Part shown: positions 26,601 to 35,089 of the stretch, piece after piece
How positions within the stretch are numbered: the first letter of the stretch is position 1
How the letters are laid out: every line of letters begins with the position of its first letter
Assembly (NCBI GenBank): GCA_903858835.1
Contig: CAIOKD010000176.1
Location: forward strand, 1 to 35,089
DNA: 35,089 nt
Origin: an uncultured Verrucomicrobiota bacterium
Lineage (GTDB): Bacteria; Verrucomicrobiota; Verrucomicrobiia; Limisphaerales; UBA9464
Reading direction: 5' to 3'
Translations under genes and position numbers: made by a program
The notes under the pieces: generated by a model
The model's input: only the letters and a program-made list of their open reading frames with translations
Told to the model about the DNA's origin: nothing
Databases searched by the model: none

Positions 26601-27407
26601 TCAGGGCGCGGCCGGCCGAGGCTTCTCGGACACGGGCACCGGGGCTGCGGAATTGGGCACGCCCCAGAGTCGGGCCAGGAGCCGTTCCGTGTCGGGATCG
26701 GCCTTCGCCAATTCGGACCTGTCGAACGGGAAGAAGTCGTTGCGCGAGAAGAAGGCCTCGGAGGTCTCGGCGAAGAACTCCATCGGATTGACCAGCGCGT
26801 AGGCGCGGTCTTGGTGAACTCGCCCCGCCTCGTCGCGCCGGGCGACGCGGTCGTAGGTCTTGCTGGCTGAGGCCCGTGCATGGGCCCGTTTCAATTCCGG
26901 GTTGTCGAACCCGCCAGGCAACACGCGGTCATGGTAGGCATGGGCCAGTTCGTGGAGCGCGAAATTCGGCATTCGCCGGGTCTCGGCCTCGAACTCGGGG
27001 ATGTTCGTGAACTCCACCGCCTTGGCCATGGCGGGATCGCGATGGTGGGCGGCCAACCAACCCCGGTCGGGATGGTACTCGGCCCGCGGGCCCACGCCGG
27101 GATAGGCCGGCGAAAACCACAGGGGCACCTCGCGGAGTCGCTTCACCGGTTCGGCGGGCACCACCCGCACGATCTCGTCGAGTTGACGTTCCAACAGCAT
27201 GAGGGCCCGGCGGGTCTCCTCGGGGTTCCGCTCGAGCAGGCGGACGTCCACGCGCACCGTCCATCCGGAAACCACCCGGATCCGATGGGTCTCCGCCGTC
27301 GCGACCGGCTTGTCGGCGGCGTCGGTCGCGGCCGGGACGATGCCTGCCAGGACGGACAGGAGCGCTGCGGATAGAACCCAATGAATGCCGGGGATGCGGG
27401 GGATCAT
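26601..27407 (-). CDS. Secreted metallopeptidase-like protein
   Basis: MPNFALHELAHAYHDRVLPGGFDNPELKRAH (HExxH) and downstream YALVNPMEFFAETSEAFFSRNDFFPF; signal peptide HWVLSAALLSVLAGIVPAATDA. Confidence 0.8.
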   Translation of the reverse strand: MIPRIPGIHWVLSAALLSVLAGIVPAATDAADKPVATAETHRIRVVSGWTVRVDVRLLERNPEETRRALMLLERQLDEIVRVVPAEPVKRLREVPLWFSPAYPGVGPRAEYHPDRGWLAAHHRDPAMAKAVEFTNIPEFEAETRRMPNFALHELAHAYHDRVLPGGFDNPELKRAHARASASKTYDRVARRDEAGRVHQDRAYALVNPMEFFAETSEAFFSRNDFFPFDRSELAKADPDTERLLARLWGVPNSAAPVPVSEKPRPAAP

Positions 27408-27576
27408 GGTCGATGCAGGCGACCGGATCGAAAGGAACCCGAGGCCGCCCTTGCGAGCATCGTGTGAGGAACCTCGGGAAAAGACAGTCCGGATCGGAAG
27501 GCGGTCCCCTGTCGATGCCCCGAACAAAACACCTCTTTGACAGACTACAGCGACCGGAGTGCCATCTCCCATCCCC

Positions 27577-28302
27577 ATGAATGCTCCCCGGCCTTCCCCG
27601 GCAACGGTACGTCCGAGCGGCTTCACGTTGATCGAGTTGCTGGTGGTGATCGCCATCATCGCCATCCTGGCCGGGATGCTCCTCCCCGCGCTGTCGCGGG
27701 CCAAGGCCAGGGCCCAACGGGTCAAGTGCACGAGCAACGAAAAGCAGATCGTCCTGGGCTATCTGCTCTACGCGGGCGACCAGAACGACTCGCTGCCGGT
27801 GGCCGGGACCGAGGCTCCGGTCGGCTCCGGTTGGGTGGCTCCCAGCCGTTGGTTCGCCGAGATCTCCACCTACATCGCCACCGACAACCGCAACTTCACC
27901 AACCTCGTCGCCAAGGACAAGGTGGTGGCCTGCCCTGTCGCCAAGATCGGCACCAATGTGATTCCGGCCACGGTGCCGGGCTACCAGGGCTATGGCGGGT
28001 ACGGACACAACTACGCCTACCTGGGCTACACGCCCGCCGACCGGGTGAAGGCCTCGATCATCACCAAGCCCTCCGACACCGTCCTCAATGGCGACGGGCT
28101 CGATCCCACCAAGGGCCTGGAGTGGTGGAACTACGGATACCTCTACCCCCCAAGCCTCGGCGTGGCGCTATTCCGGTACGTGCGGCACGGCGATGGCGGC
28201 AACTACGCCTGGGCCGACGGCCACACGGCCCCGATGCCTTGGAAGTTGCTCTCCAAGGGGGCCAACGGAAAGGTCGACTGGTACTACCAGCCGGGCCAAT
28301 AG
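27577..28302 (+). CDS. Type II secretion-type pseudopilin (prepilin N-terminal methylation domain, DG motif)
   Basis: [64 protein letters not shown]. Alternative start at 27559. Confidence 0.92.
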   Translation: MNAPRPSPATVRPSGFTLIELLVVIAIIAILAGMLLPALSRAKARAQRVKCTSNEKQIVLGYLLYAGDQNDSLPVAGTEAPVGSGWVAPSRWFAEISTYIATDNRNFTNLVAKDKVVACPVAKIGTNVIPATVPGYQGYGGYGHNYAYLGYTPADRVKASIITKPSDTVLNGDGLDPTKGLEWWNYGYLYPPSLGVALFRYVRHGDGGNYAWADGHTAPMPWKLLSKGANGKVDWYYQPGQ

Positions 28303-28369
28303 CACCCGCGGGATGCTCCCGAGGATTGCCGCTTGCTCCCGGAGGCCGATCACCGCTTTTCTGGCGCGC

Positions 28370-29704
28370 ATGAGTGGCCCTGCCGATGCGGACCCGCTCC
28401 CTCGGTCCCGGCGCCGGGGCCGCCTGCCTGTTGCCTCCCTCCTGCTGCTCTCCAGCTGCCTTCACCGGGATCCCGGAACGCAGCACCCCACCCGACCGCT
28501 CGCCCCCCTTCTCACGGACGCCGGTCCTCACGTGCGGTCGGTCGTGGCGAAGGCCGATGCACACCGCCTGCAGATCCTGATCTCCGAGGTCGTGGAGCAG
28601 TCGGGCCGACCCGCCCATCTGAGGTCGATGGGTTTCCGGGTCGGCGCCGAATACTTCTATCCGGCCAGCAGCATCAAGCTGTGCGCCGCGGTCGCGGCCC
28701 TCCAAGAGGTGGAGCGCCTGGAACGGGAACACGGGATCACCGGCCTGGTGGACGCGCCGCTGGAGATCGCGCCGCTGTTCCCGGGCGACTCCGCGCAATC
28801 CTTCGATCCCGAGCCTCCGGCCACCAGACCCATCACCGTGGCCCGCGAGGTCCGCAAGCTCGCGCTGGTGTCGGACAACCGGGCCTTCAACCGCCTCTAC
28901 GACCTGGTGGGCCATGAAGGGCTGAACCGATCGATGCATGCGCTCGGACTGTCGTCAGTGGTCATCAACCACCGACTGTCGGACCCGCGCGACATCCCGG
29001 ACCCCACGGCCAGCGCCGCGGTGGTCTTCCGTCGACCGGAGGGATCGGGGAGCGGTGAGGCGGGTTCCCATGCGGTGGCCATCCCGGCCCGGACCAGCCC
29101 GTGGCGTCTCAACAACTCCGGCCCGCGCCTGCAGGTGGGCATGGCGTACCTGCGTTCCCGGCGCACCACCGCCACCGCAGCCCCGGGTGCAGAGCCCGCG
29201 ATCGAGACGGTGCCGGAACCGATGGACTTCAGCACCCGCAACGGCATCTCGTTGGTCGACTTGCAGCACCTCCTGGTGAAGCTCGTCCGCCCGGACATCC
29301 CCCTGCCCGGCGCAGCCCTCGATCTCTCGGAAGACCACCGACGGTTGCTCGTCGACGCCTTGACCCGGTACCCGCGCGAGTCCTCCGAACCGCGGTATTC
29401 CGCGACCGAATTCCCCGACGAGTACTGCAAGTTCCTGCTGTCCGGCGTTCGACGGATCCTGCCCGACACCCGGCCCGGTCACCGTGTGGAGATCACCGGC
29501 AAGATCGGCCGCGCCTATGGATTCACGATCGAGAACAGCTGCCTGCGCAACCCGGCCAACGGACGCACGGTGTTCGTGACGGCCGCGATCTACACCAACG
29601 ACGACGGCGTCCTGAACGACGACCGCTACGAATACGAGGCGATCGCCGATCCGTTCATGGCCGACCTCGGCGAATGGGTCACCCGCCGCTGGCTGCACCG
29701 GTAG
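28370..29704 (+). CDS. Serine hydrolase lipoprotein, class A beta-lactamase-like fold
   Basis: Lipobox-like LLLLSSC; FYPASSIKLCAAVAAL (SxxK); SDNRAFNRLYD (SDN); ITGKIGRAYGF (KxG). Confidence 0.8.
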   Translation: MSGPADADPLPRSRRRGRLPVASLLLLSSCLHRDPGTQHPTRPLAPLLTDAGPHVRSVVAKADAHRLQILISEVVEQSGRPAHLRSMGFRVGAEYFYPASSIKLCAAVAALQEVERLEREHGITGLVDAPLEIAPLFPGDSAQSFDPEPPATRPITVAREVRKLALVSDNRAFNRLYDLVGHEGLNRSMHALGLSSVVINHRLSDPRDIPDPTASAAVVFRRPEGSGSGEAGSHAVAIPARTSPWRLNNSGPRLQVGMAYLRSRRTTATAAPGAEPAIETVPEPMDFSTRNGISLVDLQHLLVKLVRPDIPLPGAALDLSEDHRRLLVDALTRYPRESSEPRYSATEFPDEYCKFLLSGVRRILPDTRPGHRVEITGKIGRAYGFTIENSCLRNPANGRTVFVTAAIYTNDDGVLNDDRYEYEAIADPFMADLGEWVTRRWLHR

Positions 29705-29756
29705 GGTTGCGCGGAGGCACGGGCGGGCCTGACAGACGTGGACCCATGCCGCGGGT

Positions 29757-30524
29757 TCAATCGAGGACGCTCTTGTAGCAGCGGGTGTCGGGACTGCGCT
29801 GGTCGTCGTCCTCCTTGCCCGAGGAGCCGTCGATCAGGCCGAAATCGCGGGCTCGGAGCACCTTCGCCTTCCGGTACTCGGCGTGACCATCGACGAAGAG
29901 CAGATTGCCGCCCTGGTTGTGCAGCGACGAATACCAGTCCAACCCGGGCTTGAGGTTGACGTGCCAGAAGGTGAACTGCCCGTTGCAGAGGCCGAAATCG
30001 GACCCCAGTCCCGGTCGCAGGGCCGTGTAGCTGACCAATCGGATGGTCTCCTGGCAGAAGACCAGGTCGCTGGGATTGCGGACCGCATCCATCGGGCGCT
30101 CCATGACCACCGCGTTCGGGAGGTAGCCGGTGGCGCTGTTGGTGGTGGCGTCGGATCCGTCGCCGGGCTTCTTGGCCGAGGGACAGGCGTAGACCTTGGA
30201 ACTCTGGCCCTGGGCCGAACCCTGGAGGTAGGGCGCGATCGCGTAGAGGCAGTTGTTCTGCCACCCGGGGCCCTTGGGATTCATGAAATCCGGGACCTGC
30301 GAAGCCCTCGGAGGCAGGCGCTTGTGGTCGCCCTCGTAGAGCAACAGGGCGATGCCCATTTGTCTCAGGTTGCCCAGGCACTGGGTCTGCCGGGCCCGCT
30401 CCTTCGCCTTGGCCAAGGCCGGCAGGAGCATTCCCGCCAGGATCGCGATGATGGCGATGACCACCAGCAACTCGATGAGGGTGAATCCCGGACGCCGAAG
30501 CGGGACGGAGCGCTGCACATTCAT
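29757..30524 (-). CDS. Type II secretion-type pseudopilin
   Basis: [63 protein letters not shown]. Confidence 0.92.
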   Translation of the reverse strand: MNVQRSVPLRRPGFTLIELLVVIAIIAILAGMLLPALAKAKERARQTQCLGNLRQMGIALLLYEGDHKRLPPRASQVPDFMNPKGPGWQNNCLYAIAPYLQGSAQGQSSKVYACPSAKKPGDGSDATTNSATGYLPNAVVMERPMDAVRNPSDLVFCQETIRLVSYTALRPGLGSDFGLCNGQFTFWHVNLKPGLDWYSSLHNQGGNLLFVDGHAEYRKAKVLRARDFGLIDGSSGKEDDDQRSPDTRCYKSVLD

Positions 30525-30630
30525 GGTTTTCGGGGAGTGAGACGACGTTGCCCGCGCCGATCCTCCGCTGTCAAACCTCTGAAGGGTCCTGTCCCGACTC
30601 TCCGCGAATGTCCCCAGAAAGCACGACGGC

Positions 30631-30987
30631 TCACGGAGCGCGCCTCAGGATCTTCTCCAGGGGTCGCGCCTTGGCCAACTCATCGACCAGCTTGTCGAGG
30701 CGACGGATCTCGCGCATGAGCGGTTCCTCGACCGTCTCGACCCGAACGCCGCAGACCACGCCCTGGATCAGGGTCCGCAGCGGGTTCAAGGCGGGCGCCT
30801 TCTCGAAGAACGCCTTGAAGTCGGTCCCGTTGGCCAACTGTTCCTCGAGCGCCGCCTGGCTATGGCCGGTCAACCAGCGGACGACCTCGTCCAATTCTGC
30901 GCGGGTCCGCCCCTTCTTCTCCACCTTGGCAAGGTAGAGAGGATACACGCGGGCGAAACTCGTCCGGTAGATGCGATGCTCCTTCAT
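30631..30987 (-). CDS. DUF2200 family protein
   Basis: [65 protein letters not shown]. Confidence 0.88.
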   Translation of the reverse strand: MKEHRIYRTSFARVYPLYLAKVEKKGRTRAELDEVVRWLTGHSQAALEEQLANGTDFKAFFEKAPALNPLRTLIQGVVCGVRVETVEEPLMREIRRLDKLVDELAKARPLEKILRRAP

Positions 30988-31098
30988 GGCGAACGGAGGT
31001 GGACTCTGACGTCCCGCGCGGCGTCTGGCCACACTCCGATACCCGACCGGCACGCCGGATCCAAAAACGGGGTTGCCTCCACTCCGGAGCCTGTCCCC

Positions 31099-31968
31099 AT
31101 GTATGGAGTGCTCCGACGCCCAGAAACGACCCCGCCACCCGCGACCGCCCTCTGGCCGCATCTGAACCGCCGGGAAAAGGCGGTGCTGGCGGGCGTGATC
31201 CTCGGATGGGCCCTGATCCCCCTCGGGGTGTTCTACGGAGCGCCGTCCTGGGCGGACCGGATCGGCCTCGTGATGGTGGTGGGTCTTGTGGTGGCCTCGG
31301 CGGCGGTGGTCGCGCTGTTCTTCGGCGCGGCTCGACGACTCGACCGGGAATGTCGCCGTCGCCTCGAGGCCCAGGGTTTTCTCACCGTTGCCCTGGGCCC
31401 GGAGTTGCTGACGACCTGGGTCCCCATCGAGCATCGGAACCTTCCCGCACCGCGGTTCGATGGTTTCCACGACGGCGGGAATGCTTCAGGATATCAGCGC
31501 GCGCGAGGTGACCTCCGGTGCACCGTGTATGGGTATTCCTGCGGCCAGGGCGAGTTCCGTTTCACATTCACGGTGGCCCGACTGGAAAGCCCTCGGTGGG
31601 CCTGGCCCGAATTCTCATCGGCGATGGGGTCCCGGTGGTTGCAGATCCAATCGATCCCCCACTGGCATCGGGTCTCCTCGCCCGAGGACCCGGAGTTCTC
31701 GGAGGCCTGCTGGCTGCAGGCCCCGGATCCGAAAGCCATCGCCCATGATTTCCCCCCGGAAGCCCGGGCGTGGGTGCTCCGACATCCGGAATTCCGCATC
31801 CACGCTGCGGGCCCGGTGCTGATGCTGTATTCGAATCGGTATCGCCTCATCCCCGGGGAGGCCGAGACCTTCATCGACCGTGCCGACCGGATGACGGCCG
31901 AAGGTGCCGAACTCTTTCGACAGCCCCTGCCCCGCTCACCCATCGGCGATGGGACCCCAGCTCCCTGA
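31099..31968 (+). CDS. Hypothetical membrane protein, two N-terminal TM helices and soluble C-terminal domain
   Basis: Hydrophobic [20 protein letters not shown] and [21 protein letters not shown]; long ORF, no recognised domain. Confidence 0.65.
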   Translation: MYGVLRRPETTPPPATALWPHLNRREKAVLAGVILGWALIPLGVFYGAPSWADRIGLVMVVGLVVASAAVVALFFGAARRLDRECRRRLEAQGFLTVALGPELLTTWVPIEHRNLPAPRFDGFHDGGNASGYQRARGDLRCTVYGYSCGQGEFRFTFTVARLESPRWAWPEFSSAMGSRWLQIQSIPHWHRVSSPEDPEFSEACWLQAPDPKAIAHDFPPEARAWVLRHPEFRIHAAGPVLMLYSNRYRLIPGEAETFIDRADRMTAEGAELFRQPLPRSPIGDGTPAP

Positions 31969-32066
31969 ATCGGAATCCCCGACCGGATCACCCGCATCCC
32001 GATAGGCATGCCGCTTGGGATTTGCGGGCGGCCCGCAGGCTGCCCATCCTCGCCCGCGTGATCCCG

Positions 32067-33545
32067 ATGAATGGCCTCCTGCACGCGTGCCCGGGCTTCC
32101 TCTCCCTGATCCGCCGGCTTCGGTGGATCGTCCTGGGCGCCGTCCTGGCAGGCGTATGGGCCCGGTCGGCCACCGCCGGCCAGCGGCCCCCCAACGTGCT
32201 GGTCATCCTCACCGACGACCAGCGGTGGGATGCCATGAGCTGCGCCGGCAATCGCCTCGTGCGGACCCCGAACATGGACCGCCTCGCCGCCGAGGGCGTC
32301 CGCTTCGCCAACGTCTTCGTCACCACCTCGCTCTGTTCGCCCAGCCGGGCCTCGCTCCTCAGCGGCCAGTACGCCCGACAGCACCGGGTGTTGAACAACT
32401 TCACCGAATACCCGAACGACCTCCCCGGCTACCCGCGCCGCCTCAAGGACGCCGGTTACGAGACCGCCTACATCGGCAAGTGGCACATGGGCGAAGACAA
32501 CGACGAGCGACGCCCCGGCTTCGACCATTGGTTCAGCCATCGGGGCCAGGGCAACTACTTCGACAACGAATTCAACGACGATGGAACCCGTCGCAAGGTG
32601 CCCGGCTACTACACCACCGTCGTCACCGACCACGCCGTCGAATGGCTCAGCAAGCCGCACGACCGCCCCTTCCTGCTGATCCTCGGCCAAAAAGCGCCCC
32701 ACGGCGGCCCCATCCAGCCCGAGCCGCGCTTCGAGCACGCCCTCGACCATGTCCGCATCCCGCGACCCGCCAACGCCGACGATTACGCCGCCCCGGACAA
32801 GCCCGCCTGGCTCAAGGAAAGCTACCCCACCTGGCACGGCCTCGGCGGTCCGCTCTACGGTCAGAAGGAATACGACCGCTTCGTCCGCGCCTACCTCGCC
32901 ACCCTCCTCTCGGTCGACGAAAGCATCGGCCGGATCTACGAGACCCTCCGCTCCCTCGGGCAGCTCGACCACACGGTCGTCATCTTCACCAGCGACAACG
33001 GATTCGTGCTGGGCGAGCACGGGCGCGTCGACAAGCGCACGGCCTACGAGGAGAGCCTGCGCATCCCCCTGCTCGTGCGATACCCACCGCTCGCGCGGGC
33101 CGGAACCGTGATCAGCAACCTGGTCACCTCCCTCGACCTCGCCCCCAGCATCATCGACCTGGCCGGCACCCGCCCCCTGCGCGACATCCACGGCGCCTCG
33201 TGGAAACCGCTGCTGGGCGGCAAGCCGACCCGCTGGCGCGAGTCCTTCCTCTACGAATACAACTTCGAGAAGCAGTTCCCCTACACCCCGAATGTCCGCG
33301 CCCTCCGCACGGCCGATTGGAAGTTCATCCGCTATCCCCATGGCGACGGATCGCCGGACCACTTCACCGCCGAGCTCTACGACCTGGTCCGCGATCCACT
33401 GGAGCAGCACAACCTGATCACCGACCCACGCTTCGCCTCGCAGCGCCGCCGGATGGAGCGCGAACTCGAGAAGCTCTCCCGTCGCATCGGACCGGACCGG
33501 ATGCCCGTCTACGAAGGCATCACCAACGTGTTGCCCAAGTACTGA
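32067..33545 (+). CDS. Sulfatase (arylsulfatase family, Cys-type), secreted
   Basis: PNVLVILTDDQRWDAMSCAGN; TTSLCSPSRASLLSGQYARQH (CxPxR); YIGKWHMGEDN; TSDNGFVLGEHG. Confidence 0.95.
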   Translation: MNGLLHACPGFLSLIRRLRWIVLGAVLAGVWARSATAGQRPPNVLVILTDDQRWDAMSCAGNRLVRTPNMDRLAAEGVRFANVFVTTSLCSPSRASLLSGQYARQHRVLNNFTEYPNDLPGYPRRLKDAGYETAYIGKWHMGEDNDERRPGFDHWFSHRGQGNYFDNEFNDDGTRRKVPGYYTTVVTDHAVEWLSKPHDRPFLLILGQKAPHGGPIQPEPRFEHALDHVRIPRPANADDYAAPDKPAWLKESYPTWHGLGGPLYGQKEYDRFVRAYLATLLSVDESIGRIYETLRSLGQLDHTVVIFTSDNGFVLGEHGRVDKRTAYEESLRIPLLVRYPPLARAGTVISNLVTSLDLAPSIIDLAGTRPLRDIHGASWKPLLGGKPTRWRESFLYEYNFEKQFPYTPNVRALRTADWKFIRYPHGDGSPDHFTAELYDLVRDPLEQHNLITDPRFASQRRRMERELEKLSRRIGPDRMPVYEGITNVLPKY

Positions 33546-33637
33546 CCCCACGCAATCTCACGGAAGAAGGGTTGGGCGAGGCTTGAGTGTTGAGAGTTGG
33601 AGCGAGCTTCGCTTCCATATCGCTGGTTCCCGATCCC

Positions 33638-34510
33638 ATGAACACCTTCTCCCTCCTCCGCCTCACGGCTCTGGCATCCCTGATCACCCTGGCCGGTTCG
33701 CTCTGGGCCGAACCCATCCCGGCCGAGTACCGCATCGGCGGGTTCGCCATCGGCTGCCAAGCCTACACCTTCAACCGGTTCACCGCCTTCGAGGCGATCG
33801 AGAAGACCGAGGCGGCAGGCGGCAAGGTCATCGAGTTCTACCCCGGACAGGCGCTGAGCCCGGACGACCGCGCCACCAAGGTGGGGCATGACATGTCCGC
33901 CGAAGCCCTCCAGAAGCTCAAGGCCAAGGTCCAGAAGCACGGACTCAAGGCGGTCAACTACGGCGTGGTGGGCATCCCGAAGGAGGCCGCGGCGGCCCGG
34001 AAGCTCTTCCAGTTCGCCAAGGACCTGGGCCTCTACGCCATCACCACCGAATCTACCGACACCATCGACACCTTCGAGCCGCTCGTGAAGGAGTTCGACA
34101 TCCGGGTGGCTTTCCACAACCACGCCCAGCAACCCAAGAACCCAGCCTACAAGATCTGGGATCCGAAGTGGGTGGCCGACCTCGTTCGCAACCGCGACTC
34201 CCGCATCGGCGCCTGCGCCGACATCGGCCACTGGCAGACCAGCGGCATCAAGGCGGTGGACGGACTGCGGATGCTCGAGGGCCGGGTGATCTCGCTGCAC
34301 GCCAAAGAGCGCGAGAAGCTCGGGCCGGGTCAGCGCGACATGATCTTCGGGACGGGCTCGACCGACATGGGTGCGGTCCTCGCCGAACTGCGCCGCCAGA
34401 AGTTCGACGGCAACATCAGCTGCGAGTACGAGTTCAACTGGGATCACTCCGTGCCCGACGTGGCCCAGTGCATCGGCTTCGTCCGCGGCTGGACCGCCGC
34501 CCACCGGTGA
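33638..34510 (+). CDS. Sugar phosphate isomerase/epimerase-like TIM barrel protein, secreted
   Basis: IGCQAYTFNRFTAFEAIEKTEAAGGKVIEFYPGQ; DIRVAFHNHAQQ; GACADIGHWQTSGIKAVDGLRMLEGRVISLHAKE. Confidence 0.9.
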   Translation: MNTFSLLRLTALASLITLAGSLWAEPIPAEYRIGGFAIGCQAYTFNRFTAFEAIEKTEAAGGKVIEFYPGQALSPDDRATKVGHDMSAEALQKLKAKVQKHGLKAVNYGVVGIPKEAAAARKLFQFAKDLGLYAITTESTDTIDTFEPLVKEFDIRVAFHNHAQQPKNPAYKIWDPKWVADLVRNRDSRIGACADIGHWQTSGIKAVDGLRMLEGRVISLHAKEREKLGPGQRDMIFGTGSTDMGAVLAELRRQKFDGNISCEYEFNWDHSVPDVAQCIGFVRGWTAAHR

Positions 34511-34526
34511 TGCGGTGACGAATCAG

Positions 34527-34558
34527 CGCCCAAAGACCCCACCGATCCGCTTTGGGCG
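34527..34558 (+). terminator. Candidate hairpin downstream of the TIM-barrel gene
   Basis: CGCCCAAAG (34527-34535) pairs with CTTTGGGCG (34550-34558), 14-nt loop; no T-tract, so terminator function is uncertain. Confidence 0.4.
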
Positions 34559-34638
34559 GTACTGGACTCCGGTCTTGCCCGCAAAATGGGCATCCTGCGT
34601 CCAGAGCGGGGACGGGGTCAGGGAACGATTTCCGATTT
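34556..34638 (+). repeat. Left arm of 83-bp perfect inverted repeat
   Basis: gcggtactggactccggtcttgcccgcaaaatgggcatcctgcgtccagagcggggacggggtcagggaacgatttccgattt is the exact reverse complement of 35007-35089. Confidence 0.95.
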
Positions 34639-34703
34639 TGGATCAGCGGGTGGTGCGGGGACGGGGTCAGGGAACGATTTCCGATTTTGGATCAGCGGGT
34701 GGT
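34606..34703 (+). repeat. 49-bp perfect tandem duplication (2 copies: 34606-34654, 34655-34703)
   Basis: Unit gcggggacggggtcagggaacgatttccgattttggatcagcgggtggt occurs twice without mismatch. Confidence 0.95.
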
Positions 34704-34784
34704 GGTTGAAGATCCTATATCCGAGGATGGCCGGATCGATTCCGCGCCCCAGACTCGGCTCCGCAGGGCCAGACCTGCGCGCGC

Positions 34785-34873
34785 AGGGAAGCTCGGGGAA
34801 GGAACGGCTTTCGCGCTGCGCGCAAGGGGAGGGGTTGATCGCTTCCAGTGCTTGCTCCGATCTGGTCCCGCTA
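34785..34873. repeat. Diverged inverted copy of the REP-like repeat at the window's left end
   Basis: gggaagctcggggaagga..gctttcgcgct..gcgc.aggggagg...tgatcgcttcc..gtg.ttgctccg..c.g.tcccgct aligns with the reverse complement of 1-230. Confidence 0.75.
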
Positions 34874-35006
34874 CCGCCACGGTTCCCGCAGTACCGAAGT
34901 GGTGGCCGATTGCCTCAAGATCATCGCCGCCAAGGCGGAAACCCTGATGACCCACTGGCAAGGATTTCGGACAGGGCTCAGGGCGTTACATCGATCCTGT
35001 TCAACC

Positions 35007-35089
35007 AAATCGGAAATCGTTCCCTGACCCCGTCCCCGCTCTGGACGCAGGATGCCCATTTTGCGGGCAAGACCGGAGTCCAGTACCGC
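35007..35089 (-). repeat. Right arm of 83-bp perfect inverted repeat (reaches window end, may continue)
   Basis: Exact reverse complement of 34556-34638. Confidence 0.95.

Noticed and set aside
31494-33551. 685-aa minus-strand ORF opposite the sulfatase
   Set aside because: Antisense shadow; V/G/E-rich translation without motifs, sulfatase signature on the plus strand.
33546-33637. Quasi-repeat TTGAGTGTTGAGAGTTGGAG and small hairpin AGCGA-GCT-TCGCT before the TIM-barrel gene
   Set aside because: Short and imperfect; cannot distinguish from chance without genome-wide comparison.
1-35089. tRNA, rRNA, CRISPR array or phage/conjugation modules
   Set aside because: No cloverleaf-like or T-loop sequence outside genes, no regularly spaced repeats, and no integrase, cas, terminase or relaxase motifs seen in any frame.

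Overview
GC-rich accessory/metabolic segment. From gene content (DUF1549/DUF1553 + DUF1501 pair, PVC-type CxxCH dehydrogenase, PQQ-like propellers, ThuA, sulfatase, H-X9-DG-type pseudopilins) it is probably from a Verrucomicrobiota (PVC superphylum) genome; that placement is inference. I support about 23 protein-coding genes, one decayed gene and several repeats, and see no tRNA, rRNA or CRISPR. Main groups: (1) DUF1549/DUF1553, DUF1501 and PQQ-propeller run, then a TPR-thioredoxin-fold fusion; (2) minus-strand run of a double alpha/beta hydrolase, a DMFase-beta-like protein and a PVC cytochrome dehydrogenase with an ATGA overlap; (3) secreted MsrA; (4) DTW-domain protein with an unusual C-terminal extension that looks like a degenerate DEDDh exonuclease fold; (5) ThuA; (6) coupled three-gene cassette: membrane-anchored LTxxQ-like protein, ABC ATPase, permease; (7) minus-strand 4-TM protein, octaheme cytochrome-HEAT and PQQ propeller; (8) truncated/frameshifted VirK/YbjX (DUF535) relic; (9) metallopeptidase-like protein, two pseudopilins, class-A-beta-lactamase-like lipoprotein, DUF2200, sulfatase, TIM-barrel isomerase-like protein. 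Both window ends lie in repeats: REP-like ~94-bp units at the left, a diverged inverted copy at the right inside an element bounded by an 83-bp perfect inverted repeat with a 49-bp perfect tandem duplication. The strongest candidates for something new are the DTW/pseudo-exonuclease fusion, the LTxxQ-ABC cassette and the octaheme/4-TM module. No complete new system is demonstrated. Family calls are from motif recognition, not database searches.
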